DNA of 64,000 bases from NCBI GenBank assembly GCA_036382855.1, contig DASVPO010000033.1:366792-430791 (forward strand), in the 5' to 3' direction. Shown in pieces: positions 9,101-17,300 of the stretch. Origin of the DNA: DASVTR01 sp036382855 (GTDB taxonomy: Bacteria > Acidobacteriota > Blastocatellia > Pyrinomonadales > Pyrinomonadaceae). The position numbers were made by a program, and so were the translations under genes. Within the stretch, counting starts at the first letter, position 1, and each line of letters starts with the position of its first letter. The notes below the pieces were generated by a model, which saw nothing but the letters and a program-made list of their open reading frames with translations, searched no databases and was not told the origin of the DNA.

Positions 9101-9606
9101 CGCACTGGGGCATTATCCTGAGAACTCACCACCAGGAGGTAATGGCTTTCGGAGTCTCTGACTTTGCCATTCTCTTCACGGGGGACAACCTCGGAGGCGG
9201 GCTCCGGGCCGAAGCGCCCATTAGGGCTGTCAACCTCGCCGCCGACTTGGTTGCCTTTGAAATCGTAAAGCCGAAGGACCACGTCGATCCCCCGCTGCAT
9301 GACGACTACGTGCATATATTGCTTGGGCTCAAGCGGGATGCGATAGCATTGCACACTTCCCGGGGTGAGCTTCCCCGCCACGGTCAGACGAGGCTCAAGT
9401 AGTGGTACTTTGCCGTCACACTTTTCAGATACGCTACTTCGCTGACTTGGCGGTACTCCCGGCGCACTTCCCTGGGCCTGCGCGTTAAGGAGCAGCGTCG
9501 AAGCGGACGGCAAGAAAGATATCATCAACAGAAGCTGGCAGATGCCACGGATCGCCCTAAGCGGTCTCTGCCACGTGAGAAATCGATGATAAAAGTGAAG
9601 GCTCAT
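6175..9606 (-). CDS. Secreted PPC-TPR-CHAT protease-like protein 1
   Basis: CHAT is a caspase/separase-like cysteine peptidase fold. From an ATG at 9606 (GGAG about 9 nt upstream; the longer reading frame begins at 9702) the protein is 1143 aa. It has an N-terminal hydrophobic export segment, a PPC-like beta domain (about 60-190), a dozen or so TPR units (about 210-640), a coiled linker, and a C-terminal CHAT domain (about 900-1143). The catalytic dyad appears intact: His in HYSAHG (about residue 1000) and Cys in LSACQSAGG (about 1050), followed by the family motif GEGVVGLTRGFMYAGAPRVVSSLWEV. The gene is followed on the same strand by a sigma factor and a membrane anti-sigma-like protein. A role in cleaving that or another partner is inference, prompted by the similar TPR-CHAT/sigma pairing of type III-E CRISPR systems. 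Confidence 0.85.
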   Translation of the reverse strand: MSLHFYHRFLTWQRPLRAIRGICQLLLMISFLPSASTLLLNAQAQGSAPGVPPSQRSSVSEKCDGKVPLLEPRLTVAGKLTPGSVQCYRIPLEPKQYMHVVVMQRGIDVVLRLYDFKGNQVGGEVDSPNGRFGPEPASEVVPREENGKVRDSESHYLLVVSSQDNAPVRPDYTVTLEELRGAKPEDGRYVAGERSFLDIQLKLNQLRPVKTLDEAHAALDPIIKALEELRALFHSTGRPVMESRAHARLGQARKYLGDIKRAREHYEAALALGKDNDPATLADILAAAAEVYLMTPELPKALAAYEQAAELFCVASDYERAAETLIYLGTEYFELSLWSAALESYERALTIGEVKDPVTRAKTLYSLGTVLSSLGRKQEALEAFKQAEPLAAGRHEELTAYLLNGIGQLHAELGQQLAAQGYFQRSLQLSSPNHKYRIAEANSYLYMGMSHYRSNQPEKGYEFSNKALQILDMPGDEYKRKRANALVNIGQFFYGKGERMRALGFLEQALPLQREVGDRHGMAFTLTNMGTVYSEQGDKKKAIDYFSEALEMRLSVGDRQGELETRYLLALAERDRGRLQEAREQLKFAVDLIEYLRANIASEDLRASYFATAVQVYALGVDVLMRLDKQYPGQGYAELALEMNESSRARSLLNVLSAAKVKVREGLDPALLKEERDLQRKLAINLSRKTLQAAAGGGAAEAADLEGETEELLEKLRDVRVRIRKSNPNAAALAEPESIKTAKIKSLLVDGDTLLLGFVVGEERSYGWLVSLDQQTIPFELPGRKQLEDAAKPVLKEVAEPKPAAGRGRRVGGGAGGDDDYVTVARGLSKMLFEKVADKLGTKRLVIVPDGVLQYVPFSALPTPDGAQSGQGWEPLLARHEIVIIPSASVLAALRERLDREEKEGRRPAPQLLAMFADPVYKLKGRGGRPAKSNSSRARVSAEVGLPLPQLAFAKAEIKEVQRAVENSGNAGRWKLWRDWEVNRENATADILSDYKIVHYSAHGKLDKSRPESSGIVLSIFDEKGELRSDYFLGLSDVYSLDLAADLVVLSACQSAGGKEIKGEGVVGLTRGFMYAGAPRVVSSLWEVNDFRTAQFMGLFYRNLLEKRQTAAAALRAAQKTMWQEFGLPPYYWAPFQIQGEWK

Positions 9607-9930
9607 AGAGGTCACTCCATCTGGGAGGTTGGTAGCCTTATCGAGTCCGCCATTCAAACTGTCAGATTTGCTGAGGAATGCGGACGTTGCCTTAGAGGTC
9701 AAAAGTATGACTAATGATAGAGTATGTCAATCAATTCACACAGAACACTTATCAGTTTTGCTGCAATACTACTGAATAATTTATTCTTTGTTCGGGCCAC
9801 TTTAAGTGAGAGCTTCTTTATGCTTATAAATATTGCTTGGTAAACTGTTGAAGCCATGTTATGTTAAAGGTGGTTTATCCGCTTGCGTGAGTAGCGGAAT
9901 TTTATTAATGACTGAGAACCTCATAAAACC

Positions 9931-9970
9931 GGAAAGATATGATTGACCACCTTGGAAAGATATGACTGAC
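9931..9970. repeat. 17-nt direct repeat, possible operator
   Basis: GGAAAGATATGATTGAC at 9931-9947 recurs at 9954-9970 with one change, 23 bp apart (about two helical turns). It lies roughly 330 bp upstream of the CHAT gene start. It may be a regulator site or a remnant repeat. Confidence 0.35.
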
Positions 9971-10045
9971 TGTCAGGATTAAACCCCTGAGTGGGGCTGT
10001 TTGTTGCCGGTAAAGTTGGCAACTAAACAATAAAGCCGGTAACTG

Positions 10046-10091
10046 AAAAAGGCAGAGCTTTTAGGTGTAGAACCTTGGGCTCTGCTTTTTT
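10046..10091. terminator. Strong bidirectional intrinsic terminator
   Basis: GCAGAGC (10052-10058) pairs with GCTCTGC (10079-10085); the flanking A-run (10046-10050) and T-run (10086-10091) extend the stem. Runs of T follow the stem on both strands. It is placed about 100 nt downstream of the minus-strand hydrolase gene, which it probably terminates. Confidence 0.75.
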
Positions 10092-10187
10092 GTATTTCTT
10101 TCAAAGGCACATAACTGATGAAAAGCCTGTGGAGAATTATCGTTGGGCATCTTATTAAACCTTGGTTGTGAGTCGGGCTTTAATGAT

Positions 10188-11117
10188 TTAACGCAAACGA
10201 TGGATGCCTATCTGCGTTCGTAGCCATTGGGCGCGGTCGCGCCTTGCGTCGTTGTTGAGAGCGTGCCCGGCGTCGTACCATTTGAGAACTTTTGGACTGC
10301 TTGCTGTTTGAAAATAGCGCTTCGCAATTGGTTCGGTCGGGTAGGTGTCTTGCTTGCCAAACTGGAAAAGCAATGACGATGGTGCAGCGTGGCGAATGTA
10401 ATTGATTGGGTCAACCGTGGCTAAAGTGTTGAAGTAGTTTTCCTGTTGTTCTTTTGTCAGTGAGTTGCGGACTTCGACGACGCCGGGAATCGTGCTGTTG
10501 CGCAAAAACTCTGTCAGGCTTGGATTGCCTGCCATAATCACGTAGGCTTTGATTCGTTTCTCCACGCCTGCCAGAACCGCTCCCGCGTGTGCGCCGTAGC
10601 TATGCCCTATGAAAGCGATTCGCTCCGGGTCAACGTCTGAGCGGGACAAGAGCAGGTCAACGCCGCGACGCAAGTCAACGACTGTTTGAATGTAGATGTC
10701 GCGGTCAACTTGAGGCTTCATAACGGTTGGGTCGAAATCTCGTTTCGATTCCCCGGCGCGTGAAAAGGGCGCATCAATCAGCAACGAAACCGTGCCCGCG
10801 CGAGCGAGCGATAAAGCCTCGTCAAGAAAATTGTTCCGGCTTCCCGGTCTGCCGTGCATGAAGACGACGCCTGCAAACATGCCTTTGCCGAAGGGGACGA
10901 CGAGGTAGGCCGTCACACGCCCGCCCTTCGGACTAGCGTAAGAAATATCGTGGACGCGAGCGCCGTCTCGATTCTCGACGCCGGTTTCACGCACATCAAG
11001 CGGCAGCCGCCGGTCATATGCGAACATGCGTCGCAACGCAGCAATGGGCTTGGCCTGTGCAAAAGCAGCTTCGCTAAAGAAAGCAACCAGAAATAGTAAG
11101 AAAATCGTTTTTCTCAT
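10188..11117 (-). CDS. Secreted alpha/beta hydrolase (dienelactone-hydrolase-like)
   Basis: A signal peptide (residues 1-20, FFSEAAFA-QA) precedes an alpha/beta-hydrolase domain. The oxyanion/HG region is FMHGRPGSRNN (about 87-96), the nucleophile elbow is GHSYG with Ser173, and the other likely catalytic residues are Asp257 (GKQDTYP) and His285 (DAGHAL). The layout fits the dienelactone hydrolase / acetyl-xylan-esterase-like group of serine hydrolases; the substrate cannot be read from the sequence. It stands alone between a terminator (10046-10091) and a long non-coding stretch. Periplasmic or extracellular location follows from the leader. Confidence 0.8.
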   Translation of the reverse strand: MRKTIFLLFLVAFFSEAAFAQAKPIAALRRMFAYDRRLPLDVRETGVENRDGARVHDISYASPKGGRVTAYLVVPFGKGMFAGVVFMHGRPGSRNNFLDEALSLARAGTVSLLIDAPFSRAGESKRDFDPTVMKPQVDRDIYIQTVVDLRRGVDLLLSRSDVDPERIAFIGHSYGAHAGAVLAGVEKRIKAYVIMAGNPSLTEFLRNSTIPGVVEVRNSLTKEQQENYFNTLATVDPINYIRHAAPSSLLFQFGKQDTYPTEPIAKRYFQTASSPKVLKWYDAGHALNNDARRDRAQWLRTQIGIHRLR

Positions 11118-11713
11118 CTTAGGTCTTCACGAATCTTCCAAGGTGCTCTTTATGATGCACGATCAGCGCGTAGCGTCTAACGCATGCCTTGAGTTGTCGT
11201 GCAACTGGAAGTCGCTATTAACAGGTTGCAGATGAAAGACAAGCTGAAAGGCGAGTGCTATTATTTAGTGCAAGGCGTCGCTCGGACGCGGTAGATTGTG
11301 GAATCGCCGCCTGATGTGAGAATCTGCGCAGCCTCGAACGCAGAGTATGTTGACAAGCAGGGCGATTACGTTATAGGGATTGTGCGCGAGGATAACTATT
11401 TTGCCGATGAGCGCACAACCTCTTTGGCTGAGAAGGAATGTCCTTGATAGAAGCTTTGACTGCTGAGAATTTCTCTCCTCGTGCGGGCAGCAAGCAATAG
11501 TCAAATTCATCACCTCTCCCGCGTGCTGCGCGGCAACTGCCGCCGCGCATGAGCTTGAGCAAACAGTTCGCTATTCTGCGGCGTCTTAGTAGATGCACGG
11601 TGGAATATATTTGACGCAGGTTGAACGCGTTTATGTAAATGGCGTTTGGCGGTTAAGAGCCCGGATGTTGAAGATGGGCCAACTTCCCGGGTCGTCTGGT
11701 TTTACACTAGTCT
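11118..11713. other. Intergenic region upstream of sigma gene 2
   Basis: About 600 nt between the divergent hydrolase and sigma genes. Short open frames here (for example 11265-11513, minus) have no protein-like composition. A short hairpin (AGTTG-TCGTG-CAACT, near 11192-11206) was seen. No tRNA, mobile element or clear promoter was recognised. Confidence 0.4.
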
Positions 11714-12805
11714 TTGAGCAGTAAGGTGAAAATAAGCACTACACAAACCGATTCCCTGCTCCTTCCTTTTTTGCTTGCCACGGATGAGAAAGAGGAAGAG
11801 ATAATTTTAGCGCGTTTAATCAGTGAGCACGTCGAGCCTGTGGTCAGGAAAATTCTCAGATACAAATTGCAGTTTTACTCTCACGTTGGTGACGGAAAAG
11901 CGCGCAACCCGGATGTCGAGGAGCTTTTCAACGAAGTCCAACTGCATCTGCTCAAGCGCTTGCGGGAATTGAAAAAGGATGCTGCGGGCAAGCCTGTCGG
12001 CAACCTGCACAGCTATATCGCAACGACCGCACGCCACGCTTGCGATGAATACCTGCGTCGCAAATATCCCAGACGACGACACCTGAAAGACAAGCTTCGG
12101 TACTACCTGACGACACACCGCGAGTTTGCGCTCTGGGAAAACGGCGACAACGGTTGGCTCGCAGGACTATCCACCTGGAAGCGCGACGGCGAGGCAGTTC
12201 AAAACGGCATCAATCAACACTGGACGACGGAGCTTCAGAGCCTCCTACAGGCAAAGCTGCAAGGCACGGATGTCCGCCGACTGAAACCAGACGGCCTGAT
12301 GAGCGCCATCTTCCGTGCGTGGGGCAAGCCCATCGAGCTTGATTGTTTGACGGCGATGGTCGCGAAGCTGTGGGGCGTCGAAGACCACCCGGACGAATCC
12401 TTCGAGGATGAGGACAACGGGCTGCTGGCCGAACATTTGACGACTACGCAGCCCAGACCCGATACCATCATCGAGTATCAGGAGCTTCTGCAACAGCTGT
12501 GGAGCGAAATTCGTCAACTGCCGCGTCGCCAGCGAGTCGCGCTTCTGCTTAACCTGCGGAATCCGCAGCGCATCAACGTTATCACGCTCTTTCCGGCCAC
12601 ACACATCGCGACCTTCGAGCAAATCGCGGAGACGCTGGAAATTCCCCCTGAACAGTTTGAAAAGCTCTGGGCCAATTTGCCTATGGACGACCTCTCAATC
12701 GCAGAACTTCTCGGCGCAACACGGCAGCAGGTCATCAATCTACGCAAGAACGCCCGCGACAGGTTGCTGCGGCGCATGAAAGCACTGGAAAAGAAGCGCT
12801 CTTGA
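11714..12805 (+). CDS. Large ECF-like sigma factor with insertions (module 2)
   Basis: A 363-residue sigma-70-like protein. Region 2 is about 45-145 (DVEELFNEVQLHLLKRLREL, then NLHSYIATTARHACDEYLRRKYPRR). Region 4 is about 255-360, with LPRRQRVALLLNLR and a final helix-turn-helix (LSIAELLGATRQQVINLRKNARDRLLRRM). Two features set it apart from standard ECF factors of under 200 aa: about 110 residues separate regions 2 and 4, and about 45 residues (NPQRINVITLFPATHIATFEQIAETLEI onward) separate the two helices groups of region 4. The listed start is TTG; GTG at 11726 is an alternative. The anti-sigma-like gene follows after 86 nt and a TPR-CHAT gene lies convergent beyond it. Confidence 0.7.
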   Translation: MSSKVKISTTQTDSLLLPFLLATDEKEEEIILARLISEHVEPVVRKILRYKLQFYSHVGDGKARNPDVEELFNEVQLHLLKRLRELKKDAAGKPVGNLHSYIATTARHACDEYLRRKYPRRRHLKDKLRYYLTTHREFALWENGDNGWLAGLSTWKRDGEAVQNGINQHWTTELQSLLQAKLQGTDVRRLKPDGLMSAIFRAWGKPIELDCLTAMVAKLWGVEDHPDESFEDEDNGLLAEHLTTTQPRPDTIIEYQELLQQLWSEIRQLPRRQRVALLLNLRNPQRINVITLFPATHIATFEQIAETLEIPPEQFEKLWANLPMDDLSIAELLGATRQQVINLRKNARDRLLRRMKALEKKRS

Positions 12806-12891
12806 CCGTCTACTTTTGAACGATACCTTGTTTGAAAAGAACGTAAGTGAACGAATATTAAAAGCGTTATGAAAGAGATTAAACGTTAGAG

Positions 12892-14265
12892 ATGCAGGAA
12901 CACCCAACCCCGCAAATGTTAAAAAAATATAACCGGCGTACGCTCGCACCCGACGCCTTCCTCGCCATTCATCAACACGTCGCCTCCTGCGCCGTTTGCG
13001 CCAGAGACGGCAACGCTTCTCTTCCGAAGATGGAAGATTACGTCAACCTGCTCTCGGCGCTCACGCCCGCGCCCGCAGACGAGCCGTATCATCTCTCGAC
13101 AGCGGAGCTGATGGCTTACACGCGGAAAGAGTTGGACGAGATAGACCATGAGAATGCTGAAAGCCACATAGAAGTCTGCGGAGAGTGTCGCGCGAAAGCG
13201 CGGCCGGTTCATCGTGCTAAAAAGAAGATTCCGACAACAGTCGTCGCTGCGAGGGCGAGCCTGCCAAACGCAGTTGCGCGTCAAAGCCCGCAAGCTTACG
13301 CCTCTCATTTCTTTCAACGTCGTGTAGTACAACTGGCGGCACTGACAATCGCCATCGGCGCAGCCGTCCTGCTCACACTATTATTCCTACGCAACAGGAC
13401 CGATAACCAGACGGTGAGACAGACGCCATCTCAAGATTCAAACAACACAACAAATCAAGCGCCGCCGCCTTCGTTTTCACAGGCGAATCCGCCGACCGAG
13501 CAGGGCGGCGCTATTGCGAACGAGAACGCGGAGAGCGCAACCGTTGCGCAGTCGCCGGACGTTAACACTTTGCCGGAGACTGCGGAGAATATCGTTTTGC
13601 AATTAAACGACGGCGGGCAAAAAATTCTGCTCGACAGGCAGGGCGAGTTGAAGGGAGCGGAGTATCTACCGCCGCGTTTGCAGCAGGCGATCAAAGCAAC
13701 CCTTTCAACTCAAAGACTGGAGCGCCCGCCGCAGTTGTCAGAACTCAATGGCAAAGCGGGCACGCTCTTGAGTGAGTCTGGCAACGGTCTTCCTTTTAAT
13801 CTTGTCAGCCCGCTGGGGAAGGTATTGGCGGGCAATCAACCTACGTTTCGCTGGCGCGCTCTGGCGGGCGCGGAAAGCTACACGGTCACGGTCACGGACG
13901 CGCGGCTCAACGTGGTCGCAACCAGCAATGCGCTAACCGGGTTGGAGTGGAGGATTCCGAAGCCTTTGAGCGGGGGAATTTATTCATGGCAGGTGACGGC
14001 GCTCAAAGATGGACAGCCAGTCACCTCTCCTGTGCTGCCTGCACCGCAGGCAAAGTTTAGAGTGCTGGACCATGACAAGGCGGAAGAGCTAAGGCGTGCG
14101 CGGCAAACTCTTGCCAGTTCTCATCTGGCGCTTGGCCTGCTCTTAACGCAGGCAGGTCTGCTCGATGAAGCCGAACGCGAATTCCAACTGCTCTCAAAGG
14201 CCAACCCTCATTCGCCGCTACCGCGAAAGCTGCTCGCCCAAGTAAGAGTCATGCGGAGAGAATGA
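12892..14265 (+). CDS. Double zinc-finger membrane anti-sigma-like protein (module 2)
   Basis: Two HxxxCxxC zinc-finger anti-sigma motifs are visible: His29-Cys33-Cys36 (HQHVASCAVC) and His92-Cys96-Cys99 (SHIEVCGEC). A membrane helix follows (about 145-167), then a low-complexity N/Q/P-rich periplasmic linker (about 168-210), a central region and a fibronectin-like segment (about 300-385, FRWRALAGAESYTVTVTDA). The end carries a short TPR-like helical pair (LASSHLALGLLLTQAGLLDEAEREFQLL). The protein probably binds sigma factor 2 through its N-terminus and senses something outside the cytoplasm. It lies 86 nt after that gene. The convergent TPR-CHAT protein 2 is the natural candidate for a protease or signalling partner, which is inference. 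Confidence 0.75.
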   Translation: MQEHPTPQMLKKYNRRTLAPDAFLAIHQHVASCAVCARDGNASLPKMEDYVNLLSALTPAPADEPYHLSTAELMAYTRKELDEIDHENAESHIEVCGECRAKARPVHRAKKKIPTTVVAARASLPNAVARQSPQAYASHFFQRRVVQLAALTIAIGAAVLLTLLFLRNRTDNQTVRQTPSQDSNNTTNQAPPPSFSQANPPTEQGGAIANENAESATVAQSPDVNTLPETAENIVLQLNDGGQKILLDRQGELKGAEYLPPRLQQAIKATLSTQRLERPPQLSELNGKAGTLLSESGNGLPFNLVSPLGKVLAGNQPTFRWRALAGAESYTVTVTDARLNVVATSNALTGLEWRIPKPLSGGIYSWQVTALKDGQPVTSPVLPAPQAKFRVLDHDKAEELRRARQTLASSHLALGLLLTQAGLLDEAEREFQLLSKANPHSPLPRKLLAQVRVMRRE

Positions 14266-14348
14266 CTAAGAATCAAGCAGCAACTAAGGCAGTCAGGGTC
14301 GCTGCTCTCCACGCCGCTGCAAAGGACAGGCCAACTAAAAGCGCGACG

Positions 14349-17300
14349 CTAGTTATCGTCTCCGATTAAGATAAAGCCTGCCCAGTAGGCCGGATGATTG
14401 AAGGGGCCGCGCAGTAGTTTCAAAGCAGCCTCCCGCAGCGCCTCAGACTTGCTCATGGCGCTACCGCCTGCTCTATGACGCAGCAGGTTTTTGTGAAACT
14501 CAACCATCAACTCCGTCGTTCGCGCCGAATCAACCTTCCATTGACTGACCACAGCCGAGGGCACTCCCGCGTTGAACAACGCCCACGTCATCCCTATGAC
14601 GCCTTCTCCCGCGCCGACTCGCCCGCGCGCCGTCTGGCAGGCAGATATCACGACCATCTCTGCATTCAAATCGAGCTTCATAATCTCCCAAGCCTCTAAT
14701 AGTCCGTCCTCGGCGGCATCGTCTGCATTGTTAGAGAGGATGATTTTCGAGTACATGGGATTGCGGTCGTCGAGGATGGCATGAGTGGCGAAGTGCATGA
14801 CCTGATATTTTCCGGCCTCCGCCTTGACGGTGGCCTCCAGAGCCTGCTCGCCAATCAACACACGACTCCTTCCAGGCCCATAAAGTTGGCCCAGCGTTTT
14901 GACCTCTTTTTCCGCTTCGGGCAGCGGGCCGAGAGGTTCTTCTCTTAGTCCAGATTTCGCTCGCGCCGTCTTCTCGCCGTTCAAAGCGGGATTACCGAGC
15001 GCGAACAACTCCGGCGAGGAAGATGTGTAAGACACTTTCGTCAGCGTGCGTCTTTGAGCGGGGACGCTGGTGTTTGGTCTGTGCGCGAGGCGTAGTTGCG
15101 CGCCCTTCCGTTCCATCTCACGCAGCACGCTTAAGGAAGGCGCGTAGAAGATAGCGTACTGCTCAAGCAGATAACCCTTCTCTTCCTGAAGCAATGCCTG
15201 AAAGGGCAGATTCCAGAGCGGCCCGTCGGGCACGATGCACAATTTTTTGATGCCCTGCAATTGTCGCTCGGCCGGCTTGATGAGCAAATCGTAAAGCTGT
15301 CGCGCGGGCTGCTTTATCGTCAGGTCGCGCTCGGCCACTCGACGGCTAAAACTTCCGGCCAACTCGGCAAGCTCCTTATTTTTAATCGTGAGCGGATAGA
15401 TTGAAAGAGAGACGGAAGCTGCGCGGCCTTTGTCCTGTGTTGCCGCTCTGGTCATAACGAAGAGATAGGTCTTGTTTTCGGCGACGACGAATTCGAGAAG
15501 CGCTGTTTTTCCGTCGTGCAGCAACGCGGCGGCATCTTCCTGCGTTAAGGGCTGCGTCTGTCCTCTCTGAATCTTGAGTTCGGGATGAGAGGCAAAGAGG
15601 CCGGTCTGGAAGGATTCGTATTCGAGGCGGGCTTTTTCGAGCCGCGCGTTGAGTTCGTTGAGGCGCGCTTGGTCTGGACTGGGTTGCAGCTTGAGACGCG
15701 TGATTTGCGTGTTGAGGGAATTGACTTCGGCCACCAGCGTGCGGTCACGCAGGATCTCATCGGCGGTCATGGCTTTCGTGATGTTGACTCTGCCGTTGCT
15801 CAACACGTCGAGCAGCACACGCCCTCTGGAACGCTCGGCGTAAGCAAGAGCCTGTGCGTAGTCCTTCTTGATGACGGAAAGCTCTATCATTGAATAGTAG
15901 GGCGAGAGCTTGTCTTCAAAGTAGCGCTGCTGTTCCTGCTCTCCGCCTGCGACCTGCTCGCGCAGCTTCTCAATGGTGGCTATCGCTTCGAGAAAATCAC
16001 GACGCGCCTCGTCATGCTGGTTGAGCGCGAGGTGCGACATGCCGGCAGTGTTGCGTGCGCTCCACAAGACCTGCGGCAGGCCCAACTGAGAGGCGAGCGT
16101 TGATGCGCGTTCGGCCGTTTCGAGGGCCAGGGCAAACTGTCCGGCAGCGTGATGTGTGGCCGCGACGTTGAGCAACTGGTTGGCGACTCCGGCCCTGTCT
16201 CCCAGCTCTTCCTGAATCTTCAGACCTCGCTGGTAATATTCCAGCGCACGCGCGTATTCTCCGCGAGCGTCATAGATGAGCCCGATGTTGGCGATGGCTC
16301 CGGCGAGGCCGCGCTTATCCTTTATCTCTTCCCGCAGTTGCAGGTTCTTCTGGAAATATTCGAGGGCCTGCGCGTAGTTGTCCTGAGAGTAGTAGACGAT
16401 GCCGATGCTGTTGAGGGTGTTGGCGATTCCGGGCTTGTCTTTCAATTCTTCTTTGAGCTTCAGACTACGCTGAAGGTAATCGAGCGCCTGTGTGTAATTG
16501 CCCTGCTCTCTGTAGATCTGGCCGATGTTATTGAGCGTGCCCGGCAGTCCCGCTTTATCAGCGATTTCTTCTTTGAGCTTGAGGCTCTGCTGGTAGTTTT
16601 CGAGCGCCTGCGCGTAGTTGCCCTGCGCATGATAGAGCGCGCCGATGTTGTTCAACGAACTGGCGATGTTCGACTTGTCTCCAAGCTCACGGGCCAGTTG
16701 CAAGCCTCTGCGGTGATACTCAAGAGCTTGCGTGAAATCGCTTTGAGCCTTGGCGAGAAGCCCCAGATTATTGACGACGTTGGAGATGCCTTTTTTGTCG
16801 CCGCTTTCTTCGGCCAGTCGCAGGCTGCGCAGGTAATAGCTTTGCGCCTGCGTGTAATCGCCAAGCAGTTGATAGATAGTGCCGACGGTGTTGGCGGCAT
16901 AAATGATGAGCCTGTTGTCGCCCATCGCTTCCGCTTCCTTCAGGCTGCGCACGACATAACTTAAAGCCTGCGTGTAGTCGCCCTTAGTTTTGTATATCAA
17001 CGAGAGGTTGCTGGTGATGTAGAAGAGTTCGCCCGTCTGGCCTGTCTTCTCTGCGAGTTGCAGGCTCTTCATTGATTGCTCGATGGCTAGGTCATACTTG
17101 CTCTGGAAGAAGAATAAGCCGGAAAGATTATTGAGCGCGCTGATAGTGTCTGGAATGTTGGCGGCTGCTTCGGCCGTCTTGAGGCTTTTCTGTAAATATT
17201 CAAAGGCGCGTTCGTAGTCGCCCTGCGTGCGGTAAATGTTTCCCATCAGGCGCAGGACGTTTGCAACTGCCGATGAACCGTTTAAGGATTCGGCGATAGG

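Larger units (their letters stand above)
9607..10187. other. Intergenic region between CHAT gene 1 and the hydrolase
   Basis: About 580 nt, clearly AT-richer than the flanking genes. It holds the upstream region of the CHAT gene, a 17-nt direct repeat at 9931-9970, a small CCCC-TGAGT-GGGG hairpin near 9988 and a strong bidirectional terminator at 10046-10091. No protein-like reading frame was recognised. Confidence 0.5.

Noticed and set aside
11171..11206. TCTAACGC next to a small hairpin, resembling an integron attC edge
   Set aside because: Only one short match, no second half-site, no integrase or cassette structure nearby.
11265..11513. Short minus-strand frame in the 600-nt gap before sigma gene 2
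   Set aside because: No ribosome site and no protein-like composition; left as non-coding.
16149..16964. A 271-aa plus-strand frame opposite the TPR region of CHAT gene 2
   Set aside because: It is kept open by the regular 40-codon TPR repeat on the other strand; composition is V/D/L-biased antisense.
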